From positions 59,051 to 123,050 of the forward strand of contig JBEKMJ010000022.1 of NCBI GenBank assembly GCA_050008575.1: 64,000 bases of DNA, in the 5' to 3' direction. The notes beneath the pieces were generated by a model that ran no database searches, had not been told where the DNA came from, and saw only the letters and a list, made by a program, of their open reading frames with translations. The DNA is from Bog-159 sp050008575 (GTDB taxonomy: Bacteria > Acidobacteriota > Terriglobia > Bryobacterales > Bryobacteraceae). Each line of letters begins with the position of its first letter. Position 1 is the first letter of the stretch. Below, one piece after another: positions 23,905 through 32,049 of this stretch. The position numbers and the translations under genes are program-made.

Positions 23905-25351
23905 AAGCGCTCCCGACTTTGATGCGGCTGAAGCGCGCGGGGCTTGCGCCGTGGCCTGTGCCCATGATCTGCTCCGGCTGCCCCTTGCCGCAGTTGGGCG
24001 TGCCCCAAAGCATCCAGTGTTCGGGCCCGGCGATGGCCGCGCAGGCGTTCCAGAATTCCGTCGTGATGCCGCTGTAGCTCGGATTCTTCAGCATGCGGAC
24101 GCGCTTGCCTTTGCGAATCTCCCAGCCGATCTCGCAGCCGAATTGGAAATTGTAACGCTTGTCGTCGATCGACCAACTGCGGTTGGTCTCCATATAAATA
24201 GCGTGGTCGACGCCGCCGAAGACTTCGTCGAGCGACTGCCGGCCAGGGCGCAGGCTGACATTGGTCATGCGGATCAGAGGCATGCGCGACCAACCGTCGG
24301 CGCGCATGGTGCCGTTGGAGCGCGGCTCGCCGACGGCCGCGGCGGTCTCGCGCGAAGTCATGTAGCCCGTGAACAAGCCGTCGCGGATGATATCGGTGGA
24401 TTGCGCGGGCACGCCTTCATCGTCGAAGGCGAACGTGCCCAGGCCGGGCCCATGCTCCGGCCGCGCGTCGCAAACCACGTTCACGATTTCCGAGCCGTAA
24501 CGCAGGCGGCGTAACCGATCGACGGTGAGGAAGCTCATGCCCGCGTAATTGGCCTCGCTGCCCAGGACGCGGTCGAGCTCGATAGGATGGCCGACCGACT
24601 CGTGGATCTGCAGGCCTAGCTGCGAGCTGTCGAGGATGAGGTCGAATTCGCCCTCGGGGCACTGATCGGCGGAGTGCAGGGCGACGGCCTCTTCGGCGAT
24701 GCGGGGGGCGTTCGCGACCAGGTCCCACTCGTCGACTAACTCGTAGCCCTTGAGCTGATGCTGGCCGCCGAAGGAATTCGGATACGAGCGCTTTTGGATC
24801 TCACCGTCTTTGTAAGCCAGTGCGGCGTAGCCGACGCCGCTGATGTAGCGGGTTTGATCGATCACGCTGCCGATGGAGGAAGCGAAGACCTGGCGGCGGC
24901 GTTCGAAAGACATGGCGCCTTCGGCCATCGTGACGCCGGGATTGCGGCGCAACTCGCGATCGATATCGAGGAGCAGCGCGACGTTGCGGTCGACAGGAAT
25001 GGTGAAGGGATCGATTTTGATGGGCGAGACCCACTCGGCCTCGTATTTGGCTTCAGGGGCGAGGGTGACGTCTTCCTTCTTGGCGAGGGTGCCGGCGCGC
25101 GCGATTTCGAGGGCCAGGGCGGCGGCGGCGTGGATGCCATCGCGCGTGAGATCGTCGGTGGCGGCGAAGCCCCAGCAGCCGTCGGCCAGGACGCGGATGG
25201 CGAGGCCCATGGAGACGCCGCTTGAAACATGGCCCGTTTTGCCATTTTTCGTGGATACCTGGCGGTCGCGGATTTCCACCACGCGCGTGTCGGCGTAGGT
25301 GACGGTGGGGTGGGTGGCGGCGTCGAGCGCTTGGAGGGCTAGGTGCTTCAT
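23894..25351 (-). CDS. tldD: TldD family zinc metallopeptidase
   Basis: The 485-aa protein has the zinc motif HESVGHPIELDRVLG near residue 255 and the conserved glycine-rich C-terminal region (GTPNCGKGQPEQIMGTGHG). TldD is the catalytic subunit that cleaves unfolded peptides through the TldD/TldE channel. The ATG at 25351 gives full family length. It precedes and overlaps pmbA on the same strand, so the two form an operon. No RiPP precursor is visible nearby, so a housekeeping peptidase role is as likely as peptide maturation. Confidence 0.93.
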   Translation of the reverse strand: MKHLALQALDAATHPTVTYADTRVVEIRDRQVSTKNGKTGHVSSGVSMGLAIRVLADGCWGFAATDDLTRDGIHAAAALALEIARAGTLAKKEDVTLAPEAKYEAEWVSPIKIDPFTIPVDRNVALLLDIDRELRRNPGVTMAEGAMSFERRRQVFASSIGSVIDQTRYISGVGYAALAYKDGEIQKRSYPNSFGGQHQLKGYELVDEWDLVANAPRIAEEAVALHSADQCPEGEFDLILDSSQLGLQIHESVGHPIELDRVLGSEANYAGMSFLTVDRLRRLRYGSEIVNVVCDARPEHGPGLGTFAFDDEGVPAQSTDIIRDGLFTGYMTSRETAAAVGEPRSNGTMRADGWSRMPLIRMTNVSLRPGRQSLDEVFGGVDHAIYMETNRSWSIDDKRYNFQFGCEIGWEIRKGKRVRMLKNPSYSGITTEFWNACAAIAGPEHWMLWGTPNCGKGQPEQIMGTGHGASPARFSRIKVGSAYAD

Positions 25352-25398
25352 GGCGTCCTGTTACCAGGGTACGCTATGAAGCCGAGCGGCCGGGAGAG

Positions 25399-25442
25399 GT
25401 GGGGCGGCGCCATGCGCCGCCTTGGCGGGGCATGGCCCCGCC
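25399..25442. repeat. Palindromic repeat between tldD and a secreted protein gene
   Basis: GTGGGGC at 25399-25405 leads into GGCGGCGC-CAT-GCGCCGCC (25403-25421) and GGCGGGGC-ATG-GCCCCGCC (25424-25442). The second hairpin ends at the base before the stop codon of the minus-strand gene. Confidence 0.8.
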
Positions 25443-26666
25443 CTACTGTGTGAACTCGAAGGCTACGCCGCCGGTGGTGTCGCCGGATGGGCCGCCCCAC
25501 AAGGTAGTTCCGTAGATGTTGCCGGCCGGGTCGAGGACCACACCCGAGGAGGGATATGCTCCGGTAGCTCCCGCGGTGAAGTTGTACAGCACCGTTTCCT
25601 TCCAACCGCCGCCGCCGGTGCGGGTCATCTTGAAAATGGTTCCAGGGTTGTCGGTGCCTCCACCAGTCGAGGTGCCGTACAGGCTGCCATCCGCGCCGAA
25701 AGTCAGGCCGTTGGGGTTTTCGCCATCCTGAGCGGTGACGCCGAGGAATGTGTGCAGGATGCGCTCCGTCCAGCCGCCCGCCCCATTGGGAACCAGATCG
25801 AAAGCCGTGCCGCAGTTCGCGGTGCCGCCCAGCGTGGTGGTTCCGAATAGGGTGCCGTGCGGGCCGAAGGTCGGCCCCGCGAGCGGATTGGCGCCGTCTG
25901 CGCCGCCGGCGAAGGTGTGCAGCACATGCTCGGCGTAGGAGCCGTCCGCTTGCGGCGCGAGCATGTAGACGATGCCGAGGCCGTGCGCGCCGCCGGTGTT
26001 GGTGGTGCCGTATAGATTGCCGGCGGCATCCAGTATCGGAGTGGGGTAGGGGGCCGATCCGTCGGGCCGTCCTCCAAAGCTGTACAGCACCGTCTGCGCC
26101 CAGCCGGCCGCGCCTGGGGTGAGTTTGTATACCGCGCCGGCGTTTGACGCGCCGCCGCCGATGGTCGCGCCGTAGAGGTTGCCCGCGGAATCCATGGACA
26201 CCCCCGCGTAAGGGATAGATCCATCCGCGCCGCCGGTGAAGCGATAGAGCACGGTCTCCTGCCAGTGGCCCCCAGCGGGCGTGAGCATGAACACGGCGCC
26301 GCAGCCGCCCCTGCACGCTGTAGCGGGGCCGCCGCTGACGGTGGTGCCGTAGAGATTGCCGGCGCCATCCATCATGAGCGTGGCATGCGGATTCGCGCCA
26401 TCGTCCGCGCCGCCTTTGAAATTGTAGAGGACGGTTTCGGTCCATCCGCCGGTGACGGACGAAAGCTCATAGACCACGCCCGCGCCGCGCGTGCCGCCAC
26501 TTTCGGCCGCGCCATAGAGGTTGCCGGACGAGTCGCGGATGAGGCCCGCGTACAGGTCGCTGCCTTCGTCCAGGTTGCCCGTGCCGAAGGACTGCATCAC
26601 TTTCATGGTGCCGTCCGCCCAGGCGCCGGTGGCGAGGATCAGAGCCAGGATTAAAGTTTTGCGCAT
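25443..26666 (-). CDS. Secreted TIGR03803-type repeat protein
   Basis: The 407-aa product starts MRKTLILALILATGAWA, a Sec signal. It then has about eight or nine repeats containing LYGTT..GG, GTVF/AVY.L, and W.ETVLY.F.GGADG..P. This is the TIGR03803 extracellular repeat, probably a beta-propeller. The ATG at 26666 is chosen because the signal peptide begins there; the frame extends upstream but that part lacks coding character. The function is unknown and it is likely cell-surface or secreted. A related protein lies at 54218-55651. Confidence 0.85.
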   Translation of the reverse strand: MRKTLILALILATGAWADGTMKVMQSFGTGNLDEGSDLYAGLIRDSSGNLYGAAESGGTRGAGVVYELSSVTGGWTETVLYNFKGGADDGANPHATLMMDGAGNLYGTTVSGGPATACRGGCGAVFMLTPAGGHWQETVLYRFTGGADGSIPYAGVSMDSAGNLYGATIGGGASNAGAVYKLTPGAAGWAQTVLYSFGGRPDGSAPYPTPILDAAGNLYGTTNTGGAHGLGIVYMLAPQADGSYAEHVLHTFAGGADGANPLAGPTFGPHGTLFGTTTLGGTANCGTAFDLVPNGAGGWTERILHTFLGVTAQDGENPNGLTFGADGSLYGTSTGGGTDNPGTIFKMTRTGGGGWKETVLYNFTAGATGAYPSSGVVLDPAGNIYGTTLWGGPSGDTTGGVAFEFTQ

Positions 26667-26724
26667 ACTGTTCACAGTGTACGGCTTGGGCCGCGCGGAG
26701 CGTGCTTCGCGGATGTGAACAGTT

Positions 26725-26730
26725 TGTAAA
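26725..26730 (+). promoter_or_regulatory. -10-like element just upstream of the acetyltransferase
   Basis: TAAAAT in the context TTTGTAAAATGAACGG lies 8 nt before the ATG at 26739. If used as a -10 box it would give an almost leaderless transcript. The same arrangement recurs before other genes here. Confidence 0.3.
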
Positions 26731-26738
26731 ATGAACGG

Positions 26739-27323
26739 ATGGATATACAACCTGTGACGCTGGAAGGCCGTTATGTGCGATTGGAACCGCTGACGCTGGC
26801 GCACTATACGGATCTGTGCGAGGCGGGGCTGGACGAGGAACTGTGGCGCTGGATTCCGCAGGCGGTGCGCACGCCGGACGATATGCGCGCTTACATCGAG
26901 ATCGCGCTGCGGGCGCAGGCGGAGGGATCGGCGCTGCCATTCGCGACGGTGGAGCGCGCGTCGGGACGGGCGATCGGCAGCACTCGTTTCGCGGCGATCG
27001 AGCGCATGCACCGGCGGCTGGAAATTGGCTGGACGTGGATCGGGCGGCGGTGGCAGCGCACGGCGGTGAATACGGAGGCGAAGTACCTGATGCTGCGGCA
27101 TGCGTTCGAGACGCTGGGGGCGATGCGGGTGGAGCTGAAGACGGATTCGCTGAACGAGCGGTCGCGGCAGGCGATCCTGCGGCTGGGGGCGGTGGAGGAG
27201 GGCACGTTCCGGAAGCACATGATGACGGAGAGCGGGCGGGTACGGCATACGGTTTATTTCAGCGTGATCGATGAGGAGTGGCCGGGGGTGAAGGCGTGGC
27301 TGGACGGGATGTTGGATGGTTAA
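26739..27323 (+). CDS. GNAT family N-acetyltransferase (RimJ/RimL type)
   Basis: The 194-aa protein has the layout of RimJ/L-like GNAT enzymes: GRYVRLEPLTLAHYTDLCEA at the start, an acceptor-side strand IGWTWIGRRWQRTAVN, and LGAMRVELKTDSLNERSRQAI in the C-terminal CoA-binding region. It probably acetylates a small molecule or protein N-terminus; the substrate is unknown. It is divergent from the secreted repeat-protein gene with a 72-bp gap containing promoter-like AT-rich sequence. Confidence 0.87.
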   Translation: MDIQPVTLEGRYVRLEPLTLAHYTDLCEAGLDEELWRWIPQAVRTPDDMRAYIEIALRAQAEGSALPFATVERASGRAIGSTRFAAIERMHRRLEIGWTWIGRRWQRTAVNTEAKYLMLRHAFETLGAMRVELKTDSLNERSRQAILRLGAVEEGTFRKHMMTESGRVRHTVYFSVIDEEWPGVKAWLDGMLDG

Positions 27324-27481
27324 CGACATTTCTTGGGTGCGCCACTGCCGCGCCGGTCAGCCGGACAGGTGTTAAGAAGCGCCGATTTTGCCGATTGCGT
27401 GACACTCGATAACGGGCAAACTTTTTGGGCAACGTTCTCATTTGGAATCCATCTACCACCAGTCCGCCTTGAAAAACATTC

Positions 27482-28292
27482 GTGCTAGCTTCCGCGAGTT
27501 TTTGTGAACGGTATAGGACAATCGAACGAGCACTCCTTCGTCCTCGGGCAGACCGTGATCACGAAGCTGTTTTCTCACTCGGAAATCAATGGGACACGTT
27601 CGCCAAAGCGCTGTTGCGTATTGCGGTCGCCTCCGACCCAAAGAGCATGTTTTACGAGGCCTGGGTGAATGTGGCCCGGTACCCGGTTTTGCGCTTGATG
27701 TACGCCGGTGGCGTGGCCGCGTGTGCGAGCGATTCGTTCGGCGTTCTGCGGCTTTTGATCGAGCCGAGGTTACGCCCACGCCCGCACGAAGCGGAGGCTT
27801 CTCTGGTGACTGTTCTCCACCATGGCGCGGCCTTCGCCCAGCGTTACTGGAAGTGGCTGCCAGGAATGGAACGTCATCACTTTGCCGTTTCGGATTACCT
27901 GGAGGAGTCGTTGCGTCCTGCGTTACGCGAGTTCTCGAATGACGGTGAAGAGGTATCGGCGAGTTTCGACAGATTTCGAGTTTTTCCAATCTTTGATTTG
28001 CGGCGACCTTAACATCGAAGGCTCGTTCGGATTCTGGTCTCCTCTGGGTTCTTTCGTTTGGCGTCGCCGCGGCCTATTCGACCGGGTGCGGAAGGGTATC
28101 AAGCAGGCTGGTCAGAGCTGGAAGCCTCTTCAGGCCGGCTTATTCTCAGCGTCTCCCGACCGAGCCACGGAAACTGTCGACAAGCTTGAGGAATTCACGA
28201 ACCGCGTAGCGCTCAGCTTGGAACCTGGTGAAGCGCCCCGGATCACATCATCGCGATCACAACGTCGGTCTGCGGGAAATCGTGGCCCTTAA
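27482..28292 (+). pseudogene. Frameshifted hypothetical protein gene
   Basis: Two frames join into one plausible protein. The first (27482-28012) reads FYEAWVNVARYPVLRLMYAG, later HHFAVSDYLEESLRPALREF, and ends with a shifted FDRFRVFPIF. The second continues as DFEFFQSLICGDLN, then SFVWRRRGLFDRVRKGIKQA. The shift is near 27970. I recognise no family. The 3' end runs into the vapC remnant. It could be a true pseudogene or a sequencing indel; surrounding decay favours the former. Confidence 0.5.
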
Positions 28293-28634
28293 AGAGGAGC
28301 GGCTCGCCGGAAGTCTTCGCCAGCGCGTACGAAAAGCAGTCCCCGAAGTTCAATGCCGCGGGGTGGCGGCCCTTGCCATACCTGTTGAATGCGTGACGGC
28401 CGACATCCACCTGGTCCTGCAGTCACGGCGACAATCTGAATCTCCGCCTTATACAACGACAGATCCAGTTCCCGGCCGCCGATATCTCCGTAACGCGCTC
28501 CAGCTACGATGCCGCTTCGAGGACCGAGGCGGCTGAGATCAGGCGAACGGGTCGGCATCGATGGCTGCTTCGAAGAGCTCCGCCTCCGGCGCATTGGCCA
28601 GGATCGCGATGAGTGTCGAGGTGGCGATCACCAT
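28244..28634 (-). pseudogene. vapC: Decayed VapC toxin (PIN domain)
   Basis: Pieces of a VapC protein lie in order but in different frames: MVIATSTLIAILANAPEAEL, LISAASVLEAA, VAGARYGDIGGRELDLSLYK and KGRHPAALNFGDCFSYALAK, then SGEPLLFKGHDFPQTD. Three frameshifts break it. The first catalytic Asp of the PIN domain (MVIDTS in the family) is Ala here. VapC is an RNase toxin; this copy cannot be functional. Its ATG overlaps the stop of the vapB remnant, as in intact modules. Confidence 0.75.
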
Positions 28635-28849
28635 CAGCGCGGCAGTCCACGCTCGTCGTAACCGAGGATCTCGCCGGCGCTGCGGCGGTCCAAGACTGGA
28701 TACCGGGCGCACCTTTCGCGGATGGCGCGGAGTTCGTCGCGCACGCGCGGGCCTCGGGACCTTCCGCGCTGACGGACCAGTCCCTCGCGCAGAGCATTGA
28801 CCACAGCTTCGGTCAGGGTTTCGCCGGTCGCGGCGGCGAGTTCGCGCGC
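28634..28849 (-). pseudogene. vapB: 5'-truncated VapB-type antitoxin
   Basis: The open frame ARELAAATGETLTEAVVNAL continues through RAIRERCARYPVLDRRSAGE to ILGYDERGLPR and a TGA overlapping the vapC ATG. This is the usual VapB text, missing about the first 15 residues including the start. The frame abuts directly the TAG stop (28850-28852) of a beta-lactamase remnant, marking a deletion or recombination junction. Confidence 0.75.
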
Positions 28850-29330
28850 CTACTCCACAGTCGCCTGCATTACGGCGTTCTCGAAGTCTCGTTGCATGGA
28901 CGGAACCTGGGTTTGGATCAGTCACCATCTTCTCCCGCGGATCGATCCACATTTGCGTGCCACACGCGCCATCCCACCCGAAGCTTCCATTTGAGACGCG
29001 CAGCCCCGCGGCCACGCTGTCCTCGACGATGCCCACCAGCAAACCGTAGCCCATGCCTTGCGCCGGGCGGCCGAGCTTCCCATTGAACATCTCGCCCACG
29101 TGATTCGACGCCATCAAATCCACCGTCCGCGGACTCAACAAGCGCTTGCCATTCAGATCCCCGCCATTCAGCAGGATCTGCGCGAATTTGCAAGTACTGC
29201 CTGTTCGTCCGACTCCCGCCGGCGTACATGCTGGCCATATAGCTCGTCGTCTTCTCCAGCCGGTCCGGCGTACTGCCGCCGGACGCCGGTGGGGTCTCCC
29301 GGTTCTCGCGCATCGAATTTTCAGGCATGC
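28850..29330 (-). pseudogene. Truncated, frameshifted class C beta-lactamase-like serine hydrolase
   Basis: Fragments in at least three frames read STPDRLEKTTSYMASMYAGG, SPRTVDLMASNHVGEMFNG, GSFGWDGACGTQMWIDPREK and SMQRDFENAVMQATVE before the TAG. This is the C-terminal third of the beta-lactamase (AmpC-like/esterase) family. The catalytic SxxK region and signal peptide are absent, and internal deletion is evident near 29170-29200. It is upstream of and joined to the vapB remnant. Confidence 0.65.
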
Positions 29331-29623
29331 GTGGGGCCTGTGACTGCGCAGGGTTCATGCCTATTCCATGCCGGTTTATCCCGGCGCACTCCGCGTTCCT
29401 CCGCGGCCATGGGCGGGGGTACGCGACACAAGAATGGGAATCCCGCATACCGTATGGGCCGACGAGTCGCAACACCACCGGCATAAAACACAAGCAATAA
29501 GCCCAGCCCGAATCCGGCGAAGGTGAACAAACACCGCCTTTCCACTTTTCTGTCGCGCCCCATGGGCGGCTAATTCGTCTTTGCTGCATTGGCATATAAT
29601 CCGCTAAGGAGATCCTTTGCACC
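29331..29623. other. Intergenic region upstream of the oxidoreductase
   Basis: No gene is recognised. The 3' end carries TATAAT at 29595-29600 and AAGGAG at 29606-29611, close to the ATG at 29624. They are so near each other that the TATAAT may be chance rather than a promoter. Confidence 0.4.
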
Positions 29624-30763
29624 ATGTCCATGACCCGCAGGCAGCTCATCGAAAAGACCGGCGCCGCGATGGCCGCCGGCTTCACCATCGTTCGCCCCGA
29701 GGCCGTCCGGGGCTCGCAGGCGAATTCCAAGATCGCCGTCGGCCTCATTGGCGTGGGTGGACGGGGCCAGTACGACGCCACCATCTTTAATGCCGATCCC
29801 CGCGCGCGCGTCACCGCGCTATGCGACCTGTTCGACGATCGCATCGAAATCGGCACGCAGAAAATCAAGATCGAAAAGCCCGCCGTCTACAAGGATTACG
29901 AAAAGCTGCTGGCGGCCCCCGACCTCGACGCCGTGATCATCGCCACGCCGCCGTTCGAGCACCCGCGCATGCTGGCCGCCGCCATCGAAGCGCGCAAGCA
30001 CGTCTACTGCGAAAAGCCCATGGGGGTGGACCTTGAAGGCGTCAAGACGATCATCGCCGCCAGCCGCAAAGCCGATCCCAAGAAGAACGTCTCCGTCGGA
30101 TTCCAGCAGCGCTACGGCCCGGTCTACCTGGAAGCCTACAAGCGCATCCGGGAGGGCCGGATCGGCGAACTGGTGAACGCGCGCGCATTCTGGATCGGCA
30201 GCGACCCCTTCACGCGCAAACCGTATGACGACCCCAAGATCGAGCACCTGCGCAACTGGTTCTGCTACCGGGATTACTCGGGCGATTTCATCGTGGAGCA
30301 GGATTGCCACAACTTCGATGTGCTGCATTGGTTCCTGGACGCCCGCCCGATTCGCGCCGTAGGCATGGCCGGCACCAAGGTGCGCACGTCGATGGAGATC
30401 CTCGATCACCTCACGCTCTCGTTCGAATTTCCGAACGGCATTCACGTGAATTACGAGGCCAATCAGATCAGCCCGCCGGGATTCGCGCGGGTCGGGGAGG
30501 AATTCACCGGCACCAAAGGAGTAATCGAAACTTCGCGCGCGCGCATGGTACATCACAAAGGCCCCAAGGACGCAGAAACCATGCAGTCGCCTCGCGACAT
30601 CACTAACGATGCCATTGAAGCGTTCCTGACGCGCATTCAGAATGGCGAAGCGGAGAACGTCGCCGAGCGTTCCGCCATCAGCACGCTGTTCGCGATCCTG
30701 GGCCGCACCGCGCTCTATCAAAAACGCGAGGCGGTTTGGAAAGACGAGTTCGGAGATGTCTGA
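29624..30763 (+). CDS. Gfo/Idh/MocA family oxidoreductase with Tat signal
   Basis: The 379-aa protein begins MSMTRRQLIEKTGAAMAAGF, a twin-arginine signal. A Rossmann domain follows (VGLIGVGGRGQYDATIF), then the conserved EKPMGVDLEG catalytic-lysine loop and a C-terminal alpha/beta domain. Such exported NAD(P)-dependent enzymes act on sugars or inositols and load the cofactor before export. It overlaps the region just before a PIG-L-type deacetylase, so the two may process the same carbohydrate. The substrate is unknown. Confidence 0.9.
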   Translation: MSMTRRQLIEKTGAAMAAGFTIVRPEAVRGSQANSKIAVGLIGVGGRGQYDATIFNADPRARVTALCDLFDDRIEIGTQKIKIEKPAVYKDYEKLLAAPDLDAVIIATPPFEHPRMLAAAIEARKHVYCEKPMGVDLEGVKTIIAASRKADPKKNVSVGFQQRYGPVYLEAYKRIREGRIGELVNARAFWIGSDPFTRKPYDDPKIEHLRNWFCYRDYSGDFIVEQDCHNFDVLHWFLDARPIRAVGMAGTKVRTSMEILDHLTLSFEFPNGIHVNYEANQISPPGFARVGEEFTGTKGVIETSRARMVHHKGPKDAETMQSPRDITNDAIEAFLTRIQNGEAENVAERSAISTLFAILGRTALYQKREAVWKDEFGDV

Positions 30764-30764
30764 C

Positions 30765-31631
30765 ATGTGCCGTGTTTGCCTCTTTCTGCTGCTGCCGGCG
30801 GCCGCGCTGCTGGCGCAGGATGGCCCGTTGCGCGTGATCGCATTTGGCGCGCACCCGGACGATTGCGACATCCGCGCCGCGGGCACCGCCGCGAAATTCC
30901 GCGCCCTGGGGGCCGCGGTGAAATTTGTTTCCGTGACCAACGGCGATGCCGGCCATCAGTCGATGGGAGGCGGCGCGTTGGCCAAGCGCCGGCGCGCGGA
31001 AGCGGAGGAGTCCGGGCGGCGGCTGGGCATTACTTACGAAGTGCTCGATAACCATGACGGCGAGCTGTTGCCCACTATCGCCGTGCGCGAGCAGATCATC
31101 CGGCGCATACGGCAGTGGAACGCCGATATCGTGCTGGCGCCGCGGCCCAACGACTATCATCCGGATCACCGCTACACAGGCGTACTGGTGGAGGACGCCG
31201 CTTACATGGTAGTGGTGCCCAATGTTTGTCCCGATACGCCGCCGCTGCGCAAAAACCCGGTCTTCCTATACTACGAAGACCATTTTCAAAAACCGTCGCC
31301 GTTCCGTCCGGACGTGGCTATCGGCATCGACGATGTCTTCGATCTGAAGGTGGCGGCGCTGGACGCGCACGTCTCGCAGGTCTACGAATGGCTGCCGTGG
31401 GTGGATGGCGTCCTCGACACGGTGCCCAAAGACCCGGCGGAGCGGAAGCGGTGGCTGGCCGGAAGCCGCGCGGGCGAGATCGCGCCGGCCGTGCGTCGCG
31501 CGCTGGAGAAGTGGTACGGTCCGGAACGCGCGGCGAAGATCGCCCATGCGGAGGCCTTCGAAGTTTGCGAGTACGGGCGGCAGCCGAGCGACGACGATCT
31601 GCGGCGGCTGTTCCCGATGCTCGGGCATTGA
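30765..31631 (+). CDS. Secreted PIG-L/LmbE family deacetylase
   Basis: The 288-aa product has a signal peptide (MCRVCLFLLLPAAALLAQ), then the zinc motif AHPDDCD and a downstream HPDH, typical of PIG-L N-acetylglucosaminyl deacetylases. The conserved RPNDYHPDHR segment is complete. The ATG at 30765 lies 8 nt after GGAG; an in-frame ATG at 30756 overlaps the previous gene. It probably deacetylates an amino sugar derivative outside the cytoplasm. It is coupled to the upstream Gfo/Idh/MocA gene and followed by a tandem repeat array. Confidence 0.9.
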   Translation: MCRVCLFLLLPAAALLAQDGPLRVIAFGAHPDDCDIRAAGTAAKFRALGAAVKFVSVTNGDAGHQSMGGGALAKRRRAEAEESGRRLGITYEVLDNHDGELLPTIAVREQIIRRIRQWNADIVLAPRPNDYHPDHRYTGVLVEDAAYMVVVPNVCPDTPPLRKNPVFLYYEDHFQKPSPFRPDVAIGIDDVFDLKVAALDAHVSQVYEWLPWVDGVLDTVPKDPAERKRWLAGSRAGEIAPAVRRALEKWYGPERAAKIAHAEAFEVCEYGRQPSDDDLRRLFPMLGH

Positions 31632-31636
31632 TGCAG

Positions 31637-31854
31637 GTGGGGCAGCGCCATGTGCTGCCAGGGCCAGCTACGCCCGTGGGGCAGCGCCATGCGCTGCCAG
31701 GGCCAGTTTCGCCCGTGGGGCAGCGCCATGCGCTGCCAGGGCCAGTTTCGCCCGTGGGGCAGCGCCATGCGCTGCCAGGGCCAGTTTCGCCCGTGGGGCA
31801 GCGCCGTGCGCTGCCAGGGCCAGTTTCGCCCGTGGGGCAGCGCCATGCGCTGCC
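31637..31854. repeat. Tandem array of a 39-nt hairpin repeat (5.6 copies)
   Basis: Units of exactly 39 nt start at 31637, 31676, 31715, 31754, 31793 and 31832 (last partial). Each has GTGG, then the hairpin GGCAGCGC-CAT-GCGCTGCC, then AGGGCCAGTTTCGCCC. Variation is small: a G-T wobble in unit 1 and CGT instead of CAT in the loop of unit 5. The array starts 5 nt after the deacetylase stop. Confidence 0.92.
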
Positions 31855-32049
31855 CTTGCGAGCTTCGCTCGCCGAAGAGCGGGCCTGCGAGGCCCGCGCA
31901 GGCTGCCGAGCCTGCCTCACTGAAAGGCGCCCAGTACTGCTATGCCCTTATTTGAGGGTATTGTTCTCTAAAATAATAGTATTCGGCGGATTCGGGAAAT
32001 CGGCGGGTGTATACTGGCCACAGGCTGAGGGGAGCCAAGAAAAGCCCAT
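31855..32049. repeat. Further palindromes and promoter region of the secreted protein
   Basis: After the array come GGCGAGC-type, CGGGCCTGCGAGGCCCG and GCAGGCTGCCGAGCCTGC hairpins to about 31920. An AT-rich stretch (31945-31985) follows. TATACT at 32010-32015, then GGGGAG before the ATG at 32050, form a plausible -10 and ribosome-binding site. I see no gene here. Confidence 0.6.

Noticed and set aside
27453..27989. Minus-strand frame opposite the frameshifted gene
   Set aside because: Arg/Pro/Ser-rich with no domain. The plus-strand frames form one sensible protein.
29819..30940. Minus-strand frame of over 370 codons across the oxidoreductase
   Set aside because: Antisense to a complete Gfo/Idh/MocA protein; no domain of its own.
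31637..31854. CRISPR array
   Set aside because: Units are contiguous 39-mers without unique spacers, and no cas genes are nearby. It is a hairpin tandem repeat.
31382..31923. Repetitive protein made of identical 13-residue units from the 39-nt array
   Set aside because: 39 is divisible by three, so every frame stays open across the array. Frames on both strands run through it equally, which shows this is a property of the repeat, not a gene.
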